Positions 1 through 8,195 of a DNA stretch of 48,780 bases are shown here, one piece after another. The position numbers and the translations under genes are program-made. Position 1 is the first letter of the stretch, and the number at the start of each line of letters is the position of its first letter. A model generated the notes under the pieces. The model had not been told where the DNA came from, did no database searches, and saw only the letters and a list, made by a program, of their open reading frames with translations. The stretch is from an uncultured Bacteroidota bacterium (GTDB lineage: Bacteria; Bacteroidota; Bacteroidia; Chitinophagales; Chitinophagaceae): assembly GCA_903929195.1 (NCBI GenBank), contig CAIYTT010000050.1, positions 1 through 48,780 on the forward strand, read 5' to 3'.

Positions 1-1
1 T

Positions 2-3000
2 AGCGGTACAGGTACAACAGTAGTAGCTACCCCAACAGTAACAACAACATACACCGTAACAGGTACGGATGCAAATGGTTGTGTGAATACAACAACAGAC
101 ATGGTAACAGTAAACCCGATACCACCTGCACCAACAGTAGTATCACCTGTAAATTATTGCCAAAATGCTGCTTCTTCTCCATTGAGTGCCACTGGAGCAG
201 GGTTGCTTTGGTACACAACGGCAACTGGCGGAGTTGGTTCAACAACTGCACCTACACCACCTACCACAACAGTAGGTTCTACAACGTATTATGTATCACA
301 AACAGTAAGCGGTTGTGAAAGCCCAAGAGATTCAATTATTGTGAACATATTGCCTTTGCCTGTAATTACGATAACGCCTGCTACTGCTGCAATTTGTATA
401 GGTGGTGATACCACACTTACAGCTAGTGGTGCTGTAAGCTATGTATGGACGCCAACTACCGGATTAAGTACTAGTACCGGTGCAGTTGTAATATCGAGTG
501 CAACTACTACTACCACTTATGTAGTAACCGGAACAGGTGCTAACGGATGTACGAATACAGCTACCAGAACAGTAGTTGTAAATCCGTTGCCAACAATTAC
601 TGTTACACCAGCCAACCCAACTATTTGTTTAGGTTCGTCAACAACAATGACTGCCGGTGGTGCTGCAACTTACACATGGGTTGTTGCAACAACACTTAGT
701 AGCGGAGTAGGGGCAACAGTAGTTGCTACCCCTACAGTTACAACTACTTATACGGTAACAGGTACAGATGCCAATGGTTGTGTAAATTCTACAACAAATA
801 TGGTAACGGTAAACCCGATACCACCTGCACCTACAGTAATTTCCCCTGTAAACTATTGCCAGAATGCAACTGCTTCGCCATTGAGTGCCACCGGAACAGG
901 TTTATTATGGTACACAACGGCAACTGGAGGAGTAGGTTCTACAACCACACCAACACCATCCACTACGACAGTTGGTTCAACAACCTATTATGTATCGCAA
1001 ACAATAGGTGGTTGCGAAAGCCCAAGAGATTCTATTATCGTAAATATATTGCCATTACCGGTAATTACAATATCACCTGCCACTGCTGCAATTTGTATAG
1101 GGCATGATACTACTTTAACTGCTAGTGGTGCTGTAAGCTATGTATGGACACCTACCACCGGATTAAGTACTAGTACCGGCGCAGTTGTCATTTCGAGTGC
1201 AACAGCTACTACCACTTATGTAGTAACCGGAACAGGTGCTAACGGATGTACGAATACAGCTACTAGAACAGTTGTTGTAAATCCGTTACCAACAATTACT
1301 GTTACACCAGCCAACCCAACTATTTGTTTAGGTTCGTCAACAACAATGACTGCCGGTGGAGCTGCAACTTACACATGGGTTGTTGCAACAACACTTAGTA
1401 GCGGAGTAGGGACAACGGTAGTTGCTACCCCTACAGTAACAACTACTTATACGGTAACAGGTACAGATGCCAATGGTTGTGTAAATTCTACAACAAATAT
1501 GGTAACGGTAAACCCTATTCCACCTGCACCAACTGTTGTTTCTCCTGTAAATTATTGCCAGAATGCAACAGCAAGTGCATTAATTGCAACCGGAACAGGG
1601 TTGCTTTGGTACACAACTTCAACCGGAGGCACAGGTTCTACTACAACTCCAATTCCTTCTACAACAACGGTAGGTTCAACAACCTATTATGTGTCGCAAA
1701 CAATTGGAGGGTGCGAAAGCCCGAGAGATTCTATTATTGTAAATATATTGCCATTACCTGTAATTACAATTGCACCTGCAACTGTTGCTATTTGTATTGG
1801 GCGAGATACTACCCTTACTGCAAGTGGTGCTGTTAGCTATGTATGGACACCTGCTACCGGATTAAGTACAACAACCGGTGCAACAGTCATTTCGAGTGCA
1901 ACATCTACTACCACTTATGTTGTAACAGGTACAGGTGCTAACGGATGTACGAATACAGCTACCAGAACTGTAGTTGTAAATCCGTTACCAACAATTACAG
2001 TTACACCTGTTGACCCTGTAATTTGTTTTGGTTCTTCTACTACAATGACAGCAAGTGGAGCGGCAACCTATTCGTGGGTATTGGCAAGTACTCTTAGTAG
2101 TGGTACGGGTGCTACCGTAGTAGCTACCCCAACTGTAACAACTACTTATACTGTTACAGGTACAGATGTCAATGGTTGTGTTAATTCAAACACAAATATG
2201 GTAACTGTTAATCCGATACCGCCTGCACCTACTGTTGTTTCTCCGGTTACGTATTGCCAATTTGCAACAGCAAGTGCATTAAGTGCTACTGGTGTTGGTT
2301 TGTTATGGTACACAACTGCAACAGGGGGTACGGGTTCTTCAACTACACCAATACCTTCTACAGCAACTGTTGGTACTACAACCTATTATGTGTCGCAAAC
2401 AATAGGTGGATGCGAAGGTCCGAGAGATTCAATAAGTGTAATTATTTTACCTGCACCTGTTGTAACTATTACACCTGCATTAGCTGCAATCTGTTTAGGA
2501 CAAGATACCACACTTACTGCAAGTGGCGGTGTAAGTTATGTATGGACTCCGGGTGCTACATTAAGTACCACAACAGGAGCTACTGTAATTGCTACCCCTA
2601 TTGTTACTACTACCTATATGGTTACAGTAACGGGTGCTAATGGTTGTACAAATACAGGTACAAGAACGGTTACAGTTCATCCATTACCTGTTGTTGTTAT
2701 CGTACCCGATAATCCAATAATCTGTGTTGGTTCAAGTGTTTCTTTGTCTGCAAGTGGTGCTACAACTTATACATGGACACCTTCTACGGCATTAAGTGCA
2801 AGTACCGGTGCTACTGTAACTGCTGCTCCTGCCGATACTACTTCTTATGTAATAACGGGTGTTGATGCTTTTGGTTGCGTAAATACTGCAAACGTTACTG
2901 TAAATGTGAATCCGATACCACCCGCACCGGGTGTAATATCTCCTGATACATATTGCCAGTTTACTACTTCAGTACCACTAACAGCAAGTGGAACCGGTTT

Positions 3001-4627
3001 ATTATGGTACACAGTACCTGTAGGTGGCACGGGTTCCGGTACAGCACCGACACCACCAACTACAACACCTGGAATGGAAACATTTTATGTAACGCAAACA
3101 GTAAATGGTTGTGAAAGTCCGAGGGATTCTATTAAAGTAAATATATTACCGGCACCTGTTGTTACTGTTGTTCCTCCTTCTGCTGCAATATGTTTTGGTG
3201 GCAATGTAGTACTAACAGCCGGTGGTGCCGAAACGTACAGTTGGAGTCCTACATCTAATTTAACAAGTGCCATTCTTGCCACTGTTACTGCAAACCCATT
3301 GGTAAGTACTGTTTATTCAGTTACCGGTACCGATACAGTAGGTTGCTCCAGCACTGTTTCTATTACAATAACTGTTAATCCTTCTCCTGCAATCACAGTG
3401 CCGCCTGCTACAATTTGTTCCGGTAGTAATACGGTACTAACGGCAAGTGGTGCAAGTACTTATGTATGGAGCCCTGCTGCAACATTAAGCAGTAGTATTG
3501 GTACATCGGTAACCGCAGACCCAACTGTTACTACTACTTATACCGTAAGCGGTACCACTACAAGTGGTTGTCAAAGTTTTGTTACGGTAACTGTATCTGT
3601 GAATCCGACACCACCTATGCCTAATGTCGTCTCACCGGTTTCTTATTGTCAATATGCATCGGCAGTGGCACTAACGGCATCAGGTATCAATTTGTTGTGG
3701 TACACAACCGCAACAGGAGGCACAGGTAGCACAGCAGCACCAATACCTTCTACGGGAGCTACAGGTACTTTCGAGTATTATGTAACACAAACTTTAAATG
3801 GTTGCGAAAGTCCGCGAGATTCTATTACAGTAGATATTATGGGTAATGTAATTACTGATTTTACTTATAATATTAAATACGGTTGTACTTATGATACCGT
3901 TCAATTTACAAATACATCGCAATTTGCTACGGCTTATGCATGGTTTTTTGGAGACGACCCATTACAGGTTGCCGATACTGAAAAGAACCCTACCCACTAC
4001 TACATACCTGTGTATAGCAATACCACTTTTACTGTAAAGCTTTTTGGATATAATTATGTTTGTTTCAGTGATTCTACATTCCAGAATATTACATTAACAC
4101 CGAATCCAAATCCTCCATTCCATTTAACAAATGTTACACCAGACCAAACGATTAATTTCGGACAATCGGTGCAGTTGAATGCCGATGGTGCTTATGTTTA
4201 TCTATGGAAACCGGATGATGGTTCGTTGTCTAATCCTAATATAAATAACCCTGTTGCAACACCAATAGCACCTATGACTTATGTGGTTTATGGTTATGAT
4301 TTTGGTGGTTGTTTAGATTCTGCTTTAGTAAACATAGAAATTATATATAATGACTCTGAAACAATTCCTTCTGCATTTACACCAAATGGAGACGGCTTGA
4401 ATGATGTATTTAGAGTGATAAACCTAAGATACGGTAAGCTGCAAGACTTTAGTATTTTTAACAGATGGGGACAACTTGTGTTTAAAACCAACGATATAAA
4501 ACAAGGTTGGGACGGTACATTTAACGGTGTGCTACAAGATATGGATACTTATAAATACATGGTTATTATAGAACATTCTAATGGAACTACCCGAATACTA
4601 AAAGGCGATGTAACATTGCTAAGATAG
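2..4627 (+). CDS. Giant repetitive secreted adhesin-like protein with T9SS type B (CHU_C) C-terminus, 5' end outside window
   Basis: The reading frame is open from the first bases, so the gene starts upstream and only the last ~1540 residues are visible; the GTG at 83 is inside the repeats and is not the start. The visible part is an array of ~233-residue units. Each unit has one Ig-like domain of about 77 residues (PPAPTVVSPVNYCQNA, LLWYTTATGG, YYVSQT, CESPRDSI) and two PKD/Ig-like modules of about 78 residues (ICIGGDTTLTASG, YVWTPTTGLS, ANGC). After the array come a more divergent PKD-like domain (VQFTNTS, YAWFFGDD), another PKD-like module and the terminal domain with IPSAFTPNGDGLNDVF, IFNRWGQLVF and GWDGTFNG, the hallmark of gliding-type/T9SS type B cargo. 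It is therefore predicted to be exported by T9SS and attached to or released from the surface; adhesion is inferred from architecture. Two Cys per Ig module suggest disulfides. Confidence 0.9.
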   Translation, partial: SGTGTTVVATPTVTTTYTVTGTDANGCVNTTTDMVTVNPIPPAPTVVSPVNYCQNAASSPLSATGAGLLWYTTATGGVGSTTAPTPPTTTVGSTTYYVSQTVSGCESPRDSIIVNILPLPVITITPATAAICIGGDTTLTASGAVSYVWTPTTGLSTSTGAVVISSATTTTTYVVTGTGANGCTNTATRTVVVNPLPTITVTPANPTICLGSSTTMTAGGAATYTWVVATTLSSGVGATVVATPTVTTTYTVTGTDANGCVNSTTNMVTVNPIPPAPTVISPVNYCQNATASPLSATGTGLLWYTTATGGVGSTTTPTPSTTTVGSTTYYVSQTIGGCESPRDSIIVNILPLPVITISPATAAICIGHDTTLTASGAVSYVWTPTTGLSTSTGAVVISSATATTTYVVTGTGANGCTNTATRTVVVNPLPTITVTPANPTICLGSSTTMTAGGAATYTWVVATTLSSGVGTTVVATPTVTTTYTVTGTDANGCVNSTTNMVTVNPIPPAPTVVSPVNYCQNATASALIATGTGLLWYTTSTGGTGSTTTPIPSTTTVGSTTYYVSQTIGGCESPRDSIIVNILPLPVITIAPATVAICIGRDTTLTASGAVSYVWTPATGLSTTTGATVISSATSTTTYVVTGTGANGCTNTATRTVVVNPLPTITVTPVDPVICFGSSTTMTASGAATYSWVLASTLSSGTGATVVATPTVTTTYTVTGTDVNGCVNSNTNMVTVNPIPPAPTVVSPVTYCQFATASALSATGVGLLWYTTATGGTGSSTTPIPSTATVGTTTYYVSQTIGGCEGPRDSISVIILPAPVVTITPALAAICLGQDTTLTASGGVSYVWTPGATLSTTTGATVIATPIVTTTYMVTVTGANGCTNTGTRTVTVHPLPVVVIVPDNPIICVGSSVSLSASGATTYTWTPSTALSASTGATVTAAPADTTSYVITGVDAFGCVNTANVTVNVNPIPPAPGVISPDTYCQFTTSVPLTASGTGLLWYTVPVGGTGSGTAPTPPTTTPGMETFYVTQTVNGCESPRDSIKVNILPAPVVTVVPPSAAICFGGNVVLTAGGAETYSWSPTSNLTSAILATVTANPLVSTVYSVTGTDTVGCSSTVSITITVNPSPAITVPPATICSGSNTVLTASGASTYVWSPAATLSSSIGTSVTADPTVTTTYTVSGTTTSGCQSFVTVTVSVNPTPPMPNVVSPVSYCQYASAVALTASGINLLWYTTATGGTGSTAAPIPSTGATGTFEYYVTQTLNGCESPRDSITVDIMGNVITDFTYNIKYGCTYDTVQFTNTSQFATAYAWFFGDDPLQVADTEKNPTHYYIPVYSNTTFTVKLFGYNYVCFSDSTFQNITLTPNPNPPFHLTNVTPDQTINFGQSVQLNADGAYVYLWKPDDGSLSNPNINNPVATPIAPMTYVVYGYDFGGCLDSALVNIEIIYNDSETIPSAFTPNGDGLNDVFRVINLRYGKLQDFSIFNRWGQLVFKTNDIKQGWDGTFNGVLQDMDTYKYMVIIEHSNGTTRILKGDVTLLR
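68..3556 (+). repeat. Tandem 699-nt coding repeats of the adhesin
   Basis: Taking the codon for the conserved Asp in 'GTDANGC' as anchor, units begin at 68, 767, 1466, 2165 and 2864. Four successive periods are exactly 699 nt (233 codons); the fifth is 693 nt, ending about 3556. Units 1 to 3 are nearly identical at DNA level over long stretches, while units 4 and 5 diverge at many synonymous and some coding positions, so the copies nearest the window start are the youngest. A last single Ig-like module follows the array. Further copies probably continue upstream of base 1. Confidence 0.92.
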
Positions 4628-4655
4628 TGTACGTAGAATTCTAATATTATTAAAG

Positions 4656-4694
4656 CGGACAGGTTTCATCTATAGAAAGAGCCTTGTCCGTTTT
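4656..4694 (+). terminator. Probable intrinsic terminator of the adhesin gene
   Basis: CGGACAGG at 4656-4663 pairs with CCTTGTCCG at 4682-4690 with one bulged base, and TTTT followed by more T-rich sequence comes right after. It lies 28 nt after the adhesin stop codon. Confidence 0.6.
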
Positions 4695-4763
4695 AGTTTT
4701 ATGGTTGAGAAAATAATATTAATTTGTAGAATCTACTTTATAGTAGAAAAATAATTTTTTCAT

Positions 4764-5447
4764 CTATTCCCAATGTAAATGATGAGAATATAGCATCTGT
4801 GGTTGTCCTATCAGATTAATATCAAATTTTAATGAAGGTTCTACTTTACTGCTTGCATTGTGAATACGAAAGGAAATCTGCCACCCTTCATTGCAAGTTA
4901 AAAATAAAGTATCGGTTGAATTTTGTTTGAATGAAAGTTCAATTATTCTTGAGGGTAATTTAACCTTTGTTACTTTGGTTGTAGGCTTCTTTTTGTCAGA
5001 AGATTTATTGAGTGAACCATAAAGATTGAAACCATAAATTTCTGTATTTCCTGTGCGTTTTATTACTTTGTAAAAGTCCTTGCTACCAATTAGATAACTC
5101 AAAAGGTTTGCAGGAACAATACTTGAATTTTCTTTGTCAAGTAGTAGCATTTCATTTTTAAATGCTTCCAAAATTGGAATGTAAAAACGTTTATGTTTGT
5201 CTTTAAGATTTCGCCATAATTGTTTTTGCTCTTTAAGAAGCCTTAACTCGCCAAATATTGGCAAAACGCTGTCGAAATAAGTTTTGCTGCAATTCAAGTT
5301 CAACCACTCTTTACCAAAATCTATTTTATCGGAAAGCCGGGAATGTTTCACGGCTTTATGATTATTTTTTGCGGCTATAGAATGAAAAATAAAAACTGTT
5401 TCACTAACGATAACAATATAATTGATGCAATTGTTGGATTGGAAAAT
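4764..5447 (-). pseudogene. 5'-truncated HaeIII-family type II restriction endonuclease remnant
   Basis: From memory of the family, the C-terminal part matches HaeIII-type (GGCC-cutting) endonucleases: VKHSRLSDKIDFGKEWL near the start, FYKVIKRTGN in the middle, and the end GWQISFRIHNASSKVEPSL followed by KFDINLIG and HLHW. A GTG at 5351 would give 195 residues, but recognisable sequence continues upstream of it in the same frame (HSIAAKNNHKAVKHSRL), where the lysine of AKNNH is the expected PD-(D/E)XK lysine. That frame has no ATG and meets a TAA at 5448-5450. The intact family is about 300 residues, so the N-terminal region with the remaining active-site acid is missing. The break lies within about 50 nt of the divergent methyltransferase start, which suggests replacement of the 5' end. 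Probably inactive. Confidence 0.75.
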
Positions 5448-5489
5448 TTAAACCATTTCATAAAATTAAAAGTCTTAATTTCGTTGTAA
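5382..5489 (+). CDS. Possible 35-residue small ORF just upstream of the methyltransferase
   Basis: ATG at 5382 to TAA at 5487-5489 encodes a 35-residue peptide (begins MKNKNCFTND, contains IIDAIVGLENLNHF). It ends 11 nt before the TTG start of the methyltransferase and overlaps, on the opposite strand, the decayed 5' end of the HaeIII-like remnant. It could be a leader peptide, a fragment of an older gene or chance. No function is recognised. Confidence 0.2.
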   Translation: MKNKNCFTNDNNIIDAIVGLENLNHFIKLKVLISL

Positions 5490-5500
5490 ATATATAGTAA

Positions 5501-6400
5501 TTGGAATATAGTAATAAAATTTTTGATCCGCAAATTATAGAAGCAGATAGCATAGCTTATTGTGTCGAAAATACTTTTGAACATAAAATAGATTTAACTT
5601 TTCTTGACCCCCCATTTAACCAAAATAAAGACTATAAATATTTTAATGATAATCTGCCACCCGAAGAATATTGGAAACTAATGCACAAAATCTGCGAGGG
5701 AATAAATAAAAATACGAACGAAGGCGGTGCTATTTATTTTATGCAACGTGAAAAAAATACAGAGTTCGTATTAAAATGTTTAAGAGAGTCAGGATGGACA
5801 CTTCAAAATTTAATTATTTGGAAAAAAAAGACCTCAGCTGTTCCGTGCAGTTCAAAATTTGGTATTCACTATCAGGTAATCGCATTTGCTACAAAGGGCA
5901 AACCAAGAGTATTTAATCGTTTACGCATCTCGCCTTCCTTACCCCCAGGGTATAAACTTGAAAGAGAAAACGGTATGTATGTTACTGATGTTTGGGACGA
6001 TATAAGAGAGCTAACTTCTGGCTATTTTGCAGGTACAGAAGCCCTACGCAATGAAAATGGTGAAAGATTTCATAAGCAACAGGCTCCATTGGCATTGCTT
6101 TTAAGAATAATATTATCTTCTACAATGCCTGGAGATACGGTATTAGACCCCTTTGCAGGTACAGGAACTACAATAGTTGCAGCCCATCAGGCAAACAGGA
6201 ATACTATGGGTATTGAAATAGATCCCAAGAATGTAGATTGTATCAAACAGAGATTACAAAACTCAAGAGATGCTGATAATATTTTCAAATATCATAAAGA
6301 TTATCTTTGTACTGAAAATATAAATGATATTTGGGGTAAGGATATGAATAATAATTATAATAATAAGAAAGGAAATACTGTAGAATTAGAAATATTTTAA
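5501..6400 (+). CDS. Beta-class DNA methyltransferase (N6-adenine or N4-cytosine) of a type II restriction-modification system
   Basis: Transfers a methyl group from S-adenosylmethionine to an exocyclic amino group in DNA, protecting sites from the cognate nuclease. Catalytic motif IV is DPPF at residues 36-39, close to the N-terminus, and the SAM-binding motif DPFAGTGTT is at about 216-224 near the C-terminus, preceded by the motif X-like KQQAPLALL at about 192-200; this IV-before-I order is the beta class. DPPF favours N6-adenine but does not exclude N4-cytosine. The start is TTG at 5501, since TAA lies directly upstream and no ATG fits. It runs straight into the next gene (stop 6398-6400, next ATG 6401), so the two are co-translated. 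It is unlikely to be the partner of the HaeIII-like remnant, whose well-known relatives pair with 5-methylcytosine enzymes. Confidence 0.88.
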   Translation: MEYSNKIFDPQIIEADSIAYCVENTFEHKIDLTFLDPPFNQNKDYKYFNDNLPPEEYWKLMHKICEGINKNTNEGGAIYFMQREKNTEFVLKCLRESGWTLQNLIIWKKKTSAVPCSSKFGIHYQVIAFATKGKPRVFNRLRISPSLPPGYKLERENGMYVTDVWDDIRELTSGYFAGTEALRNENGERFHKQQAPLALLLRIILSSTMPGDTVLDPFAGTGTTIVAAHQANRNTMGIEIDPKNVDCIKQRLQNSRDADNIFKYHKDYLCTENINDIWGKDMNNNYNNKKGNTVELEIF

Positions 6401-7237
6401 ATGCTTATGTTCTCTATTTATCATTTTTTCAAAAATCTTGTTGATAATAAGCAAGAATTTATTGCCATTCAAAAATTAGAAGACTTTCCTTTTGATATTA
6501 ATTTACTATCATGTAAAAATTCCGGAGTATTTCCTGACTTGGCAATTAAAATAAACAAGAATAGATCTAATTTTACTGGTGGTGAATTAATAGAACTAAA
6601 AGATAGTATTTCTTATAGCGTTTCTTCATTTAATTCCACAATTCCATCCCGAAGTAAAAATATTGATAAATTGATTGTTGGCAATAATAGTATTATTAAA
6701 CATCAAATGGAACAAGCTGGCGATGTTGTTTTTTCTCTGCCTATACGAGATGTTTATTATTTGGTTAGAGGAAGGAAAAATGGAAAAACAAAGATATGCT
6801 TAGTATATGGTAGTTTTTTTGAAACAATAAAAGTTGGTGAATTAATATCTCAATCATTTTCACAGGTACTTGATGAAAGATTAAAAGAGAGTGGAGAAGA
6901 AATTACGGATGAATTTAAAAAAATACTTGTTTCTATATTTTCTGAACAAGAGAATTTTAGTAGAGTTAGAACAGTTAATAAGGCATCAGTTAAATTAAGA
7001 TTTAGAATATTAACAGAGGTAAAAGCTGAAGGAAATATTTTAAACTCAAAACAATACCCTGAAATTAAAGATAACACACTAAATTTAGTTTTATCCTGTC
7101 ATAATATTGATGAAGAATTGGCAAACTTAGAAAAACTTAAAAAAGTATTTACTGATTCTATGTTGTCAAATTTTAATATTTTTAAATTAAAGCATCATTT
7201 TAATGGGTATTTCCTTGTAATTCAAACTTCATTATAG
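6401..7237 (+). CDS. Probable PD-(D/E)XK restriction endonuclease partner of the methyltransferase
   Basis: A 278-residue protein that starts one base after the methyltransferase stop. The sequence VFPDLAIK at about residues 43-50 followed by GGELIELKD at about 60-68 fits a PD-x18-ExK metal-dependent nuclease core (D46, E65, K67). SYSVSSFNSTIPSR follows at 71-84. The Lys-rich C-terminal half has no membrane segment or signal peptide. Known biology: type II restriction genes usually sit directly beside their methyltransferase. Inference: this is the nuclease of the pair. I do not recognise a named family or recognition site. M3 at 6407 is an alternative start. Base composition is even more AT-rich than the neighbours, in keeping with horizontal transfer. 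Confidence 0.65.
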   Translation: MLMFSIYHFFKNLVDNKQEFIAIQKLEDFPFDINLLSCKNSGVFPDLAIKINKNRSNFTGGELIELKDSISYSVSSFNSTIPSRSKNIDKLIVGNNSIIKHQMEQAGDVVFSLPIRDVYYLVRGRKNGKTKICLVYGSFFETIKVGELISQSFSQVLDERLKESGEEITDEFKKILVSIFSEQENFSRVRTVNKASVKLRFRILTEVKAEGNILNSKQYPEIKDNTLNLVLSCHNIDEELANLEKLKKVFTDSMLSNFNIFKLKHHFNGYFLVIQTSL

Positions 7238-7554
7238 TAATTTAAAATTTAAAAATAAAAAATATATTTAAAGTATGATTTTATTAATGCGTTTTGTAAA
7301 TGAATTAGTTACATTAAATTTATTATGCAATATTATTGTGAGATTGTAGCTAACATTAACATTCGTAAGTTCGTTTTGTATTATATCTTATTTGACCAAA
7401 TCAATCATTCTGGATAGAGTGAATATTTCGACACATAAAATTTTTGGCACACAAAAAAGGCAAAACACTACCAGCTACAATAATTTGCTTGGAAAATAGA
7501 GCCTTCAAATATTTATGAACATAGTAGCAATCAACTACAATAACTTTGCAACCT
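7238..7554. other. Intergenic region between the restriction-modification locus and bioD
   Basis: About 317 nt of very AT-rich sequence with no convincing ORF. The only feature I can support is the -7 promoter box directly before bioD. No hairpin followed by a T-tract is obvious after the nuclease gene. Confidence 0.5.
7541..7548 (+). promoter_or_regulatory. Bacteroidota -7 promoter box of bioDA
   Basis: TAACTTTG is an exact match to the TAnnTTTG -7 element. It ends 6 nt before the bioD ATG, so transcription would begin at or within 1-2 nt of the start codon (near-leaderless mRNA). No good -33 TTTG is at the expected spacing. Confidence 0.5.
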
Positions 7555-8184
7555 ATGATTCATAAATTTGCCTTGGCAGGCATTCATACCGGTATAGGTA
7601 AAACAATTGCAGCGGCAGTTTTGGCAGAGGTATTAGGTGCCGATTATTGGAAACCTGTACAAGCGGGTAATGTAGAAACAGATACCGATACTATTAAATT
7701 ATTATTGGATAACGGCAATAATAGAGTATTTTCGGAAGCTTACCTTTTAGCAAAGCCGGCTTCTCCACACGAAGCTGCAAAAGAGGAGGGTATTAAAATA
7801 GACTTAAAAAAGTTTAATTTCCCAAAAACAAATAATAAATTGATAGTAGAAACAGCCGGTGGGGTACATAGTCCGATTACGGATAATGAAACAATGGTTG
7901 ATTTTATGAAATATTATAATTTACCTGTCATTTTAGTATCCAAAAATTATTTAGGCAGTATAAACCATACCTTGTTAAGTATCGATGTTTTAAAAAGTAA
8001 AGGCATTCATCTATTAGGTATAATAATGAATGGAGAAACGAATAAATCAAGCGAAACATTTATAGAAGAATATGCTAAAATACCAATTATAGCACGAATA
8101 CCGCATTTTGAAATTATTAGTAAAAATACTATTTCCTGTTTTGCTAATACAATTAAAGATGATTTGTGTAAACTATTTATATAA
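7555..8184 (+). CDS. bioD: Dethiobiotin synthetase
   Basis: ATP-dependent formation of the ureido ring of dethiobiotin from 7,8-diaminopelargonate and CO2, the penultimate step of biotin synthesis; cytosolic. The 209-residue protein has the P-loop GIHTGIGKT at residues 9-17, the substrate-binding KPVQAG stretch, and VETAGGVHSPI, all typical of BioD. I chose ATG 7555 over an upstream in-frame TTG at 7546 because the TTG lies inside the promoter box. bioA follows after 11 nt, so the two form an operon. bioF, bioC and bioB are not in the window. Confidence 0.92.
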   Translation: MIHKFALAGIHTGIGKTIAAAVLAEVLGADYWKPVQAGNVETDTDTIKLLLDNGNNRVFSEAYLLAKPASPHEAAKEEGIKIDLKKFNFPKTNNKLIVETAGGVHSPITDNETMVDFMKYYNLPVILVSKNYLGSINHTLLSIDVLKSKGIHLLGIIMNGETNKSSETFIEEYAKIPIIARIPHFEIISKNTISCFANTIKDDLCKLFI

Positions 8185-8195
8185 ATTAGTAATAA

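Noticed and set aside
778-2640. Additional long ORFs in frame 1 across the adhesin repeats (for example 778-1107, 1477-1836, 2254-2640)
   Set aside because: They are out-of-frame readings of the repeats. They recur because the DNA repeats, and their Asn/Tyr/Cys-rich translations have no signal or domain.
5341-5352. A parS-like half site (TGTTTCACgg)
   Set aside because: Only half of the palindrome TGTTTCACGTGAAACA is present and it lies inside the nuclease remnant. I found no full parS near parAB.
5375-5584. Minus-strand ORF of 69 codons over the methyltransferase start
   Set aside because: It is a shadow of the methyltransferase and of the small gap; the HaeIII-like homology runs in another frame.
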